Positions 10,655-21,205 of a stretch of DNA of 64,000 bases are shown here, one piece after another (position 1 is the first letter of the stretch; every line of letters starts with the position of its first letter). The notes below the pieces were generated by a model that saw only the letters and a list, made by a program, of their open reading frames with translations, was not told the DNA's origin and ran no database searches. Made by a program: the position numbers and the translations under genes. The stretch comes from Phaeosaccion multiseriatum (taxonomy: Eukaryota; Ochrophyta, other classes), in the NCBI GenBank assembly GCA_965112735.1, contig OZ218950.1, positions 3,534,001-3,598,000 of the forward strand, read 5' to 3'.

Positions 10655-11630
10655 ACTGTATATTCGGCCCCTTCCCCTAGCGGCCTAGGCCTATTTGGGA
10701 AAATTGCCCGGCCTAGCGAGGGCCGTAGGCCCTCGTCCTATTTATATGCCACCGCCTAGGCGGCCTAGGCGGGCCGGAGGCCCGCGCGGCCGAGGGCAGA
10801 CGCCAGCCAACTAGGCGGACGGTGGGAGTGCCCAGAGTGCAAAGAGTAGTCAGTTTCATTGCATTGGATTGGAAGTGAGGAGTAGACTTGGTTCGTGTTG
10901 TCTCTTCCGCCTCGCTGGCCCTACGAGGAGTGCAGACCTACAAGTGTGCTGCTACCCACTGGCTGGGCGGCACAACGCACGCGCCCACGGTCACTGGAAG
11001 GCTGCCTAGAGGCGGGCTATATATCGGCCCCGTGCACGCCTAGCGGCCTAGCCTCTAGGCCGCTAGGCCGCTCGCCCGGGGGCTAGGCCGCTAGGCCGCT
11101 CGGCCTTCGGCCAAAATAGGCCTAGGCCGGCGGCCTTCGGCCGCTCTAGGCCGCTCACTTTTCAGCCCTAGGCGGCCTCCCAGTGACCGTGGGCGCGTGC
11201 GTGGTGCCGCCCAGCCAGTGGGTAGCAGCACACCTGTAGGCCTGCACTCCTCGTAGGGCCAGCGAGGCGGAAAGAGACAACACGAACCAAGTCTACTCCT
11301 CACTTATCCCATGCAATACATTTGCTTAAAACTGACGACACTTGGGCGGGTTCCGGGCCAGCCCAGGGGCATATGAGCATATTCCCGCCCTGGACCTGCG
11401 CCTAGTTGGCGTCTGCCCTAGGCCGCGGGCCTCCGGCCCCCGCCTAGGCCGCCGCCTAGGCGGCCTATAAATAGGCCGAGGGCCTACGGCCCTCGCTAGG
11501 CCGGGCAATTTTCCAAAAGAGGCCTAGGCCGCTAGGCGTGCACGGGGCCGATATATAGGCCGCCTAGGACTGAAAAGTGAGCGGCCTAGAGCAAAACCGC
11601 TAGGCGTGCATGGGGCCAAGTATATTGGTA
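10655..11630. mobile_element. Large foldback-like inverted-repeat element rich in GCCTAGGC
   Basis: Two nested pairs of inverted arms. The outer pair is about 10660-10820 against 11400-11560 and shares AATTGCCCGGCCTAGCGAGG-type sequence and GCCTAGGC blocks. The inner pair is about 10862-11060 against 11150-11330 and includes TGGTTCGTGTTGTCTCTT and its complement, with over 90% identity by eye. The centre near 11090 is made of CGCTAGGCCG repeats. The outer terminus, TATATTCGGCCCC, recurs in complement near 11550 and again near 11620. Only short frames occur inside, so any movement would depend on an enzyme encoded elsewhere. Confidence 0.8.
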
Positions 11631-11770
11631 AGGTCGAACTTTCCTTGCATGAGACATGCCTAATGAGACATGAGCTACACGCAGACACCCTGATGCCTGT
11701 CTCTGTCTCTGTCGACCCTCCGTGGGAGGCGGCAGTCCTCTCACTGCTCGCACTGTTCCTTTTGGGTGCC

Positions 11771-12601
11771 TCACGTAATGACGCAGCACCCTCCTTCCCG
11801 GTACTGCCCATCCTCAACGTAGTCCATGTTCCGCCTCGAATAGTGCAGATTCTCACTAAAGGCCACAAAGTCCATGTTCTCGCCCACCTCGTCAGCGTAC
11901 ACAACCCGTCTGCCGACCACGAGTTTCCCGTCTGGGGTGTACATATCTTCTGTCGACGACATTGGTGGCCAGGTCTGGTCATGGTAGTCGTCCATTTGAC
12001 GACCCAAGCTGCCCTCTTGGCCGTCCTCGGCACCGAAGAGATCGTCACCATTTCCTCCATACAGATCCTCCCGCACAGGCTCGGACATGCTCGATTGTCT
12101 GGAGTTGGCTGATGCCGGAGATTCACCCGAAGCTGTTCGTTGCAAGAGTTTTCTAGAGGAGCTATTCTCTGGGCCCGTACGGCCGCCGCTCGTCCTTTCC
12201 TCCTCTTCCTCCCCTTCTTCACTCCTATAAGTATCATCTTCCTCTCCTGCTATTCTTCCCTCAATGGTGTCTCTATCTGCTTGCGTCCGCCCATCTATTG
12301 CTCCGCTGACTGCAGAGTCTTTCTCTAATGCTGTTGACGCCTCTACCGCTAGCGCTGTTGTTTCTCTATCTTCGCCCTCCGGCCCCGCCGTAGGTCCTCC
12401 CCCAAGCAACGGTGGTCCCCTCGCTTGGTCTTGATGAGCTGAAGCGCCATCCTGCTCTTCCTCATGACCGTTCTTCACGTGGTAGCCGTCCGAGTTTGCA
12501 CCCTTCTCCTTGCATTCGATGGTGTTCGAGAATGGGATATCGTCTTCCACTGGCACCACGGAAGTCATCGCCTGGCCACGACCAAGCGTGCTCGCCTGCA
12601 C
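11771..12601 (-). CDS. Acidic low-complexity protein with C-terminal CaaX box
   Basis: 276 aa, single exon, no recognised fold. Residues 1-190 are Glu/Asp/Gly/Ser-rich and probably disordered. The last 60 residues are better ordered in composition (GKLVVGRRVVYADEVGEN, MDFVAFSENL). The protein ends CCVIT. CVIT fits the CaaX consensus for prenylation, and the neighbouring upstream Cys could be palmitoylated, so membrane anchoring from the cytosol is inferred. The stop lies about 140 bp from the end of the large foldback element. No homologue is recognised. The long acidic frame plus a functional-looking terminus makes a real gene likely but not certain. Confidence 0.55.
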   Translation of the reverse strand: MQASTLGRGQAMTSVVPVEDDIPFSNTIECKEKGANSDGYHVKNGHEEEQDGASAHQDQARGPPLLGGGPTAGPEGEDRETTALAVEASTALEKDSAVSGAIDGRTQADRDTIEGRIAGEEDDTYRSEEGEEEEERTSGGRTGPENSSSRKLLQRTASGESPASANSRQSSMSEPVREDLYGGNGDDLFGAEDGQEGSLGRQMDDYHDQTWPPMSSTEDMYTPDGKLVVGRRVVYADEVGENMDFVAFSENLHYSRRNMDYVEDGQYREGGCCVIT

Positions 12602-13284
12602 CCCTTCTCAATAAATGTGCTCTTTCGGATAGAAATGCGGTGGCCTGATCGGCTTGGCTCTTTTCCCATCGACGAATACTGGCTGGTGAAGACAATAGGA
12701 GGTGCACCTTGGCGAGACGGGAGTCAAGGAATCCGGAATTAACCGCTTCTTCTCCTTCACTTCTGCATCAACAACAAGACGCTCTGGCTTTCAGCCCCTC
12801 CTTGTCCTGCCCCCTACAGATGGAGGTGGCCTTCTCCCTCCCTCGCTGCTGGCATCCCAGCTGCAGTCAAGTTGAGTATTTAAGCTCCATTGTCTTGCCC
12901 CGCACACCCTGCTGCACCTTCGATGTCTGTGCTCCTGCCCTTCCCCCTTGATGCTGCACTTGTTCCCTGCTGTGCTGAAGGAACTTGCCGGATCGAAGGC
13001 GGAGTAAAAAAAAAAAACGTGTTAGAAGTACATGTCTCTGCTCCTTCGTAGATGGTCCCTCCTCCTCGGTGCTGCTGTATGAAGGTGCCGGTACAATGGT
13101 GTCCCAAGGTTTTCCTGCTCCTCTTATTTACTCTCTGCGTCTGGCTCTAGGCGGGCGGCACGACGGTTCGGGCAAAAAAACCGTTACGGATGGCAGATGA
13201 TGGAAAAAAACGGCGCAAGTCGGACACGACATTGACAAGATTTACATAAGTAACCGGAGTTCTGTCGTTTGGCTTCAATGCTCT
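12602..13284. other. 5' flank / intergenic region, no gene supported
   Basis: Upstream of the CaaX protein. Contains poly-A runs near 13006 and 13165-13210 and only short frames. Confidence 0.5.
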
Positions 13285-13430
13285 ATGGGACACTTGGGCG
13301 CGCTCCGGGCCAGCCCAGGGGCAAGTTCCCCCCCTCGGCCTACGTCTAGGCAGCCGCCCTTTGCCGCGGGCCTACGGCCCTCTCCAGGCTGCACAATTTC
13401 CAAAATAGGCTTAGGCCGCTAGGCGTGTCT
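13285..13430 (+). mobile_element. Solitary degenerate arm of the 10.66-11.63 kb element
   Basis: Shares with the right arm of the large foldback element, in the same order, GACACTTGGGCG, TCCGGGCCAGCCCAGGGGC, GCCGCGGGCCT, CAATTTCCAAAA and GGCCGCTAGGCGTG. The central spacers are shorter and the partner arm is missing. Confidence 0.7.
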
Positions 13431-13732
13431 GGTTTTGCGTCAGCACTGGGGCAGGACTGCACAGGCAGCTTCGCCCCCCCTATCCTTCAAGCTGTGAGGG
13501 TGAGGGTATCAGTGCTCCACCGAGCCATGTCCTAGTCTACCCTTGATGCTGTGAGGGTGACGTGCTCAGTGCTCAATCAGAGCAATGTTTCTGCGAGCGG
13601 TGGCAGCCAAAGTCCAAGCAGTCTCCGAGCTCGGAGTGGCGTGCGCAGACCACAGATATGTACTCCCCTCATGCACTACCGGCTCAAGTCAATGACCTTG
13701 TGTGCCGCATAAGCAGGCAGGCTGGCACGTCA
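13431..13732. repeat. Imperfect direct repeats near 13490 and 13547
   Basis: GCTGTGAGGGTGA followed by a CAGTGCTC motif occurs twice about 60 bp apart. The rest of the interval shows no gene and borders the stop codon of the coiled-coil gene. Confidence 0.5.
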
Positions 13733-16700
13733 TCACGATGGGCCGGTGAAGAAGGGGGCAGCTGCGCGAGAGGGCAGAGCTGACAGGATGGCGTGGTGGG
13801 CAGCCTTGGTGTGGGCGACTCCCGCTTCTCGGAGAGCCAGACCCAGGCGGAATGTGGGGTCCTTCAATACCTGGTGGCCCAGGGGAGGGAGAGCGAGAAG
13901 GCGGGAAGAATGAGAATAAAGAATGAGAATACGAAGCTTGGGAGAATACTTCAGGGTGTGAGAGAGAGGGGACACCACAAAGGGCTAGCCCGAGACGGAG
14001 AGAAGGAGAGAATCGAGCAGAATCACTTCAGTGCTGTAGTCCCGGCCCCGAGCGCACTCGTCGAAGAAAGCCCAGCGGCGGCCCGCCTCCACCCGCACGC
14101 CCGCACGCACGCACCCACAAACTCACCCGTTTGGAGTCATAGCCCAGCATGGGAGCGTGTCCACGCGCGCGCTCCATGGTTTGGAAGCCCTGCTGGTGCG
14201 CGAGGACTGCGGCAGTGATATGATCGAGCTTGGCCTTGGCGTTGACGACCCTGTCGTAGTACGGCACACTCTCCGCGATGCTCTGCAGCACCTCTGCTCG
14301 CCTGGCCTCGAGCTCGTCCAGGGTTCTTTGCCGAGCAAGCTGAGAGGAGGAAGAGGGAGGATACAGGACGTGCCATCACGAGCGAAGGGGTCAGTGGAAG
14401 CCCCCACACCCTCCCCGCTCGATCCATACATGCGCAGTCATCATGCACTCTCCCGTCATGTGGCACCTCTACCGCCTTCCGCCACCGCTCCTTCACACCC
14501 CTCTCACCTTTTCGTCTTCCTTCTTCTCCGCTAGGCTCTTTCGATAGACCACCCGCTGCAGATTCACAGGCTGTCGACGACTCCTCTCCTCCTCCTCCGC
14601 CCTTCCCTGCGCCGCCTCTCTCCTCCGCTCCTCCTCTCTGACCTTCTCCAGCTGCCTCCTGTAGTCGTCCAGACGTCGCTTATTCCTCTCCATCTCCTCC
14701 GCCCTCTTCTGCTCGGCCGCACTGAGAAGAGCTCGCTGCTCGGAGGCCGCTGTTGCAGCCTGGGTCGCCTGCTCTGCCTCTCGCTCGCGCTGCTCTTCGT
14801 GATATCTCTCCAGCTGGGGGGAAACAGCCACCGAATATCGAGACCGGACAGGACAAGACAAGAGGAGAGAAGATGAGAGGAGAGGAGAGGAGAGGAGAGC
14901 AGCATACGGCTGATAAGAGGCTAGAGATGATCGAGCCGCCTGGAAAGAGGAAAGAATTAATTACGAGTACAAGTGCGCACGGAAAGACGACACGTCCACA
15001 CGGGTTGTACCTACCTGGCTGTGAAGTGCTGCTTGCCGAGCATTCCTCCTCTCTAGCTCCTGGAAAGCCGTCGAGGAGAGACCGGACGTGCAGGAGAAGC
15101 AAGTGGCCGCAGTGGCGGTCAGAAAGACAAGATGGACAGAGGAAATAGTACATGTCGATGATCGCTTGTGGCACTGGCTGAGAGGGACTGAGAGGCCGAC
15201 TCTACGGATGAAGCGTCATTCGGGTGGTGACTGAGCACCGAGAAGACACACACACACGCAAGAAGCATGCACGCGCTTTCTGTCCGTCCTTTTGGTACTT
15301 TTCTACTGCGGTCTGGGGCAGAGCTGGCTGGCTCGTGTTTTGGCTGGCTCACTGACTGACCTGCACCCTTTCTTGTGCAGCCTCGGCGTCCAACCGGGCC
15401 TTCTCGGCCGCGTCCTTGGCCCAGGCCACGAGTTCACCCACCACACGCTCGTGATGGGCAAGCTGCGCCTTTCTGCGCGACATGAAGTACGTCCACGCTC
15501 TGCGGCACAAGGCAAGAGGAAGAGCGAGAGCCACGCGGGGAGGGGGGGGGGAGGGCAGGAGGAGCGACGGATGAGAGTTGGGCAGCTGGGGATGAGGGGC
15601 GGGTGGAGGCGGGGACGGGGGTGAATAGAGAGCAGAGAGGAGATGACGAGATGTGGGGAGATGCCCACTCTCACTAAAACATTGTACACGGGGGAGGAGT
15701 ATTCACTCCATCTGTCCTTAGGATGGAGGGCTTGTCCTCCCCCCGGCTGCCCTTCTTGGGAATGCCCTTCGACTGACTTTCTGCCAGTAGGAGCGAAGCA
15801 CCCCCCCGCCCTTCCCCTTACACTCCAAGCGCAAGTTGTTGCACTGTGTGTACACCCACCCCGACCTACCTGTACCACTTTTCGTGTCTCATAATCTCGG
15901 CTTCGGTCCGGTGTGGTAGCTCCACCACGAGCCTGGCCCGGAGGCCCTTGGCCCCGGTGCTCCTCCCCTTGAAGGCATTAGCGAGCTTCTGAAAGCGAAA
16001 ATGCTCTTCAGCCTCCCTGTGGGAGTTGTGGAAAGTCATTCAATGGGGGCAGCGGGTGAAGAGCCGAATCAATTTGAAGTGCCCCCTCCTCCCTCAGCAC
16101 CCTATCTATCTGCCCACATATGGGACCCCTCCCAATCCCTTATCAGAGCGCTCCCTTAATGACGAGAGCGTTGCATCTTGTCTCTGCAGCCCCCCCCCCC
16201 TCTTCCCTGGAGGGCCCATTGCCCCCCGAGCCTGGACAACCAATCAATCCACCAGCAATTCACCCATCACCCTTTCTGCCTGCAGTGCTCCATCAGGGGC
16301 CAGAAAAGGACGAGGCAAGACGACTCCACCACTCTCGCACTCACCACCCGCCGCACTTGTCCCGCGCCAGGTCCTCAGCTCCAGCCGCGTCCGCTGCAGC
16401 TGCCTTGTCCACAAAACTCGTCTCCAGTGCCTTGAGTACAGCCGCGTGAGCTCGGCAAAGCTCTTGCCAGCGATGCACGAGCTCCAGACCCACAAGCCTC
16501 TCTGCCACGTCATCGCAGAGCTCAACATTCCGACCTGCATGCTCTTTCCTTGCCTCACCACTACCGTCGGCAGTCGCAGGAGCAGCAGCATCTTGTCCAC
16601 CGCTATCGTGCGCCGGTACCTCTGGAGAACCGGACTCTGGCACCTGCTGCTCATTATGTAGGCATCCTCCAAGCACGTTCGATATGTCCAAGCCTACTCT

Positions 16701-17836
16701 GTTCAGGATTGCGGCCGCATCCGGGGTTCGCTGCAGTGCTAACATGGCTCCTATACAGCTCTTTGCCTGTGAGGGAGAGAGAGAGAGACCAGAAGTTTGA
16801 AGGGTGAGAAGGAGAGATGGGGGAAAGATTGACTTGAAGGCCAAAAGCGCTCGGAAAGCGACGCGGCAGTGGAAAAGGGAGTTAGAAAGGCAGAGGAAAG
16901 CATCGTCTCGCCCCCACCCCAATCCAACTCTTCACTCTTCCATTCGAGGGCCAAAGCATCACTTAATGTCGCTCATACCTCGGCGAGCTCCTGTGTTGCT
17001 TCTTCCTCCTCCCTTGCGAGCACCTCCCCTTCCGCAGTATGCTCCGCTCGAAGCTGCAGCAAGAAGCGAGCGGCATACGATGCCGTTGCCTGGAGCATGT
17101 CCCTGTCCTCTGCTCCTTTGTCTCTCACCCCCCCGTGGCCCGCCCCACCCTCCTCCTCTTCCTCTTGCTCTTGCTCCCGCCGCTGCTGCCGCGGCGGTTT
17201 GAGAACCGCAAGAAGACTTCGCAGCTCCTGCCTCTGCTTCAGGCGGAGAAAAGCAGTCGCCGACCTTTCCCTCTCTCTGGACCGGTCCAGCTCCAGGTCG
17301 CGACGAATCACTTCCCCTGTCTCACTACTGCTGCCACTACACTCATCCCTCTCGCCACAATCTTCTGCGCCGCTGACAGTACAAGCTCGTCGCCCGGCAG
17401 CATAGCCATCTCGCAGACACACTCTCGCATCAGCAGTCCCCATCATGTCGTCTGCCACTGCTGCCACATCTCTCTCAGTCGCTTTGAGAAGCTGCATGAT
17501 CTGACCGTACTCCTCCCTCCAATCCTGCTTGTGCCTCGCTCTCATACTCCGCTGCCGATGGCCCTTCTTGAAGGCGTCAAGCTTGTGGAGGACAGAGTCG
17601 TAGCGCTGCCCTCCCTCCAGCGCCCCCGCTGCCGCTTGCTCCAGGCCTTCGCTCGGCGACCTCCCTCTGGCCAGGGCAAGACTGCGAGAGAATGAGCCCA
17701 TCCGATAAGAGACTGCCTCAGCATCGCGGCCCGCCTCTTCAGGTGGAATACCAGGCGCAGGTTGATACTCCGAAGAGGACGTATCCTGCATCGTACAAGT
17801 AGTAATTTCCTCCCTCCACCTTCTTAGAAGACTCAC
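13733..17836 (-). CDS. CCDC148-like coiled-coil protein
   Basis: Eight exons: 16979-17836, 16345-16766, 15870-16016, 15361-15499, 15015-15059, 14508-14813, 14127-14339, 13733-13870 (755 aa); all junctions keep phase. The N-terminal third is charged and poorly conserved. A segment reading VELPHRTEAEIMRHEKWY matches the SANT-like motif of the CCDC148/CCDC112 proteins. Long Arg/Glu-rich coiled coils follow (EREAEQATQAATAASEQRA onward). The C-terminal DPTFRLGLALREAGVAHTK strongly resembles the end of CCDC148. In animals these proteins associate with centriolar satellites or cilia, so a microtubule-organising or flagellar role is inferred. Family assignment comes from remembered motifs, not an alignment. 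Divergent from the ankyrin-like gene, 156 bp between starts. Confidence 0.75.
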
Positions 17837-17992
17837 TCCATTGAGGTGGACTTCAGAGGAATATCATGGTAGGGGAGGAGAGTGCCGATGGGCCACAGCT
17901 TCACCACAGCTTCCTCTCCACCACATTTCCTCATCGAGTGGGTCCCAAATGAAAGAGTGAAACGGGAAAACTAAAAGTAAAAAGTAACAGGA
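17837..17992. promoter_or_regulatory. Putative bidirectional promoter (CCDC148-like / ankyrin-like)
   Basis: 156 bp between divergent start codons. No TATA box is seen; the part nearest the plus-strand start is A/G-rich. Inference from spacing. Confidence 0.4.
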
Positions 17993-19607
17993 ATGGAAAG
18001 GGAGAGTATTGGGAAGGGTGATAAGGGGGAAGGTCAGAAAGAAGAGATGGAAGGGGGGAGAGAAGACAGTCGACCACGCCCTCCTGGTCGACCGTCTTCA
18101 GTGCAGAAGTCCCTCGACGACTTCGCCTCGCTTTGCCTGGGGGTGGAGGTGAAGAGTGGAGTCGTGGCTGACATCGAAACGTGGGAAGCCTTCTTGGCGA
18201 GGTGTAGAGAGGAGGCAAAGAAGTATCAGCAGCTGCAGAGGAGGGAGAAGAAGAAGCCTGAGAGCGGCCTCGATGGTGGACAGTCGGGAGCTAGTGAAGG
18301 AGGTGTACTACAAGCAGCTATGGACGCTGCACAGGCTTTGGCAGCAGCAGCAGCTCTCCCCCAAGCAGCCCCGCTGGGAGGAGGAGGAGATGGAGAAGAC
18401 AACGGAGAAGAGGTGGCAGAAAAGGGGCAGAGCAAGAGTGGCGGGAGCAGCAGCGTCAGCAGCAGTAGTGGCGGTCACCTCTTTGCCCAAAGGGTGGACG
18501 CCCCGGCACCGATCGCTGCCGCGACTTCACCTATTTCGTGGCGATGGCGAGACGCGACCCGTAAGGCAAACACCATCCCCTTGGTCCGAGCCTGCAGTAT
18601 GCTTGGGAAGGGAGAGTTCACACTCGCATGCCTCCTGCGGCTCCTGCCAGCGCCTACTGTATCTGCCGATCGTCCTGAGGCGGATGGTGCTGGAGGCGCC
18701 GACGATGATGATGAGGCCTGGAGTCCAGCAGCCTTGAGAGAGCAGGTCTTGCTGGATGCAGTGCGGATGGGACAACAGGGTGTTGTGCAGTTTATGCTGC
18801 ACAGTCAGGAGCTGCCCCGCTTCCCGCCCAACGTCCTTGGCTTTGCATTCTCCGAGGCGTGCTGGCATGGCGGGACTCACACAGCGCAGCTGCTCTTGAC
18901 GCTCGCACCACAATGCAGATGGGAGGCCGCCAGGTTCTGTATGAGCGAGCGATACCACGTGCGGGAGAGGCAGGGACACATTCGGGTTATGGAATTGGCG
19001 GTGGAGTCCGCCGTGCGAGGCGGGCACTGCGACTGTGCGGCCTTCCTGGCGCGGCAGGAGGGGTCCTTGGCGCTCACCCGCGACGAGTGGACGAGGGTGT
19101 TGCGCCGCGCGCTAGCATCTACAGTGCACTCTTCGAGCTGGCTCGGGGGGGCGCCGCCAGCCTCCGCCCCCTCCTCTGCTGCCGCGGTGAGTTCGTTGTT
19201 GTCAGCACTGTTGAACAAGACATGTTGCCATGCGATTTGTGAACGCACTGTTCTTTTCATCCCAGACATGCCCTACAGTACCCTCCTCACGCCTCCCTCT
19301 GGTTCTGTGCTGGCTCCTTCCCCGCACCCCCCAGGCGAAGTCGGTGGCTTCCATTCCCATCGCCTCCTCCGCCCAAGAGCAAGCTATTCACGCCATGTGC
19401 GGAGCGAAGCCTTCTCTGCTGGCGGTGGTGAGGGGCGTGGGCGGGTGGGCCTCTTTCCAAGCCTCCTTCGGCACCACCCCGCACCCCTCCACGCTGCAAC
19501 GGACCGTCGCCTTTAACTTCTTTTCATCGCACCGAGACGGCTTGTGGCCGAGGACTGGCAAGGGGCAGGACCCACCCCGTGTGTATGTGAAGACAAGCGG
19601 CAACTGA
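17993..19607 (+). CDS. Ankyrin-like helical-repeat protein, unknown
   Basis: Two exons: 17993-19186 and 19335-19607 (488 aa). The GTGAGT donor at 19187 and the CCCCCCAG acceptor are in phase and give a better end (AKSVASIPIASSAQEQAIHA onward) than reading through. The N-terminus is charged, then there is an Ala/Gly/Ser-rich linker. From about residue 200 helical repeats appear (LLDAVRMGQQGVVQFMLH, AFSEACWHGGTHTAQLLL, AVESAVRGGHCDCAAFLA) with the spacing of degenerate ankyrin repeats. No catalytic domain is recognised. The role is unknown; a protein-interaction scaffold is the simplest reading. Confidence 0.65.
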
Positions 19608-20129
19608 AGGCTGTGTCTCGCAGTCGTCCCTCACCGTGTGCAGAGCGGGTACTTTTGCTTCTTCTGCTACTGCTGCTACTGCTGCTGCTGCTGCTGCTGC
19701 TGCTGTTTCTTCGTGAACGAGCCGGGAGCGATAGGCTCCTTCTACCACAGCAGAAACGTGTCGACCAAGTTACGCCTCTGAAGGGCTCCATCCGCGGTCT
19801 ACGTCTTCAAGCGGTGGATGCGGAAGGCCTTTGCTTTCGCCACTTTCTGCTGCTTCTACTGGTCGACACTGGGAAGCTCTGCGCAACGGGCACTCTCAGC
19901 GAGCCACGCATACGGGCCACACCCTCGGTCTCCAGCTCTTGGCTAGTAGGGCGTCTTCCAGCTTCCAAGCGAGCTTTTCCGTGCCTATGGATCCTCGAGG
20001 ACGAGGCAGCAGTGAAGCTCTGTCCTCTCCCCCTGTGCGGGCGAGAGCGGCAGAGGAGAGACGAGCAGCGCGTTGGAGCATTCATCACACTCGGGCGAAA
20101 CGGACCCCCCCCCGCTTCTCGATAAGGCC
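19608..20129. other. Intergenic region with CTG-repeat stretch
   Basis: A CTG/CTA triplet run lies at 19660-19710. Several overlapping frames cross it on both strands, but each is driven by the repeat and lacks a domain. Confidence 0.5.
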
Positions 20130-20393
20130 TATGGTCGGCCCCCCGCAGGGCTTCTCGGGCTTCGGGCTTCTGGGCCATAGCCCCCTCCAGGCTTCGGGCT
20201 TCTGCGCCGCAGGCCAGCGGTCTGGGCTTCAGGCTTCTCAGTCTGATCTCAGGGGGGCTCAGGGGGGGGGGGGGGGAGAGATTATGCAGGCTTCTGGCCG
20301 CAGGCCAGCCCCGGGCTTCTTGCTTTCGGCCGCAGGCCGCCTCAGGCTTCTGCTTATCGGGGGGCCAGAGACGCCCTGCAGGGAGCCGACTAT
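20130..20393. mobile_element. MITE-like element with imperfect terminal inverted repeats
   Basis: About 29 bp at 20130-20158 (ATGGTCGGCCCCCCGCAGGG onward) is matched at roughly 80% by the complement of 20365-20393. The interior is made of GGCTTCTGGCCGCAGGCC-type units and a G run at 20262-20277. There is no coding capacity, and a target-site duplication is not clear. Confidence 0.55.
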
Positions 20394-21205
20394 GGGGGAG
20401 CGCCAGAGCGAGGAGGGAATATATATTGACTTAAGAGGAATCACCTTAGAAACTGAAACTGAAAGTGTGTGTGTGGGTGTGTGGGTGAGACGAGAGTGTC
20501 ATGGTGAGGAGGAGGGGGGTCGCGTGCACGATTGGAGAACCAAGAGTAGACCCCGAACGGCGGAGGCCGCCGAAGCGACCGCCGCCGAACAAGGGAGAAC
20601 TCGCGCCAGGACCAACCTGCCCCGCCGCGTAAAGGGCGTTAGGAGGGACAGGCCGGCCGCCCAAGAAGGTGGGCTGCCACTGGGGGGTTCTACTAGAGTG
20701 TGTGCACGAATCCCCCCCCCTTCCCTGCCATGACCTTCCGTCCCGAGCTAAGAGGTGAGGCAGGCGGAGAAGGTTAGGTCAAACTAGGTCAGGAGCAGTT
20801 AGAAATCAGTCGTAGCAGTCCGCATCACCAAGACTTCGCCCGGAGGACAGCCAGGGGAAAAAGGCCCTCCTTGCGCTGTTGCTTGGGTCGCGAAGGAGGG
20901 AAAACCCGCACCCCGGGGAGCGCTCCTCATCGGCCGAGGCCTAGAGCGTCCGCCGGGGCAGGTCGTCGTGACGACCGTCTCTGCACTGGCTGCCCAAGAG
21001 AAATCCGTTACAGCGAGGAGGGAGTAAAAAAAAATGTGAGCTGAAACTAAAACTGGTTTTCTTTCCACGCTCCCCCGATATCCTCCCCCTCCCCCTTCCC
21101 TTCCCTTCCCTTTACTTTCCTTTCCCCACCGCCTTTCAAGCTTTACTCAGCCCTACTACCACCTCTACCTCCTCCCTTTCTCAAAGTACTCGCTTGATCG
21201 ACACC
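20394..21205. other. Intergenic region, no gene supported
   Basis: Contains a GT run near 20463-20490, C runs, and a CT-rich leader from 21065 to 21180 directly before the Cys-rich membrane protein gene. The leader is likely the promoter or 5' untranslated region of that gene. Confidence 0.5.

Noticed and set aside
19544-20733. Several long frames across the CTG run and the MITE-like element
   Set aside because: They depend on triplet repeats and element sequence and overlap each other on both strands.
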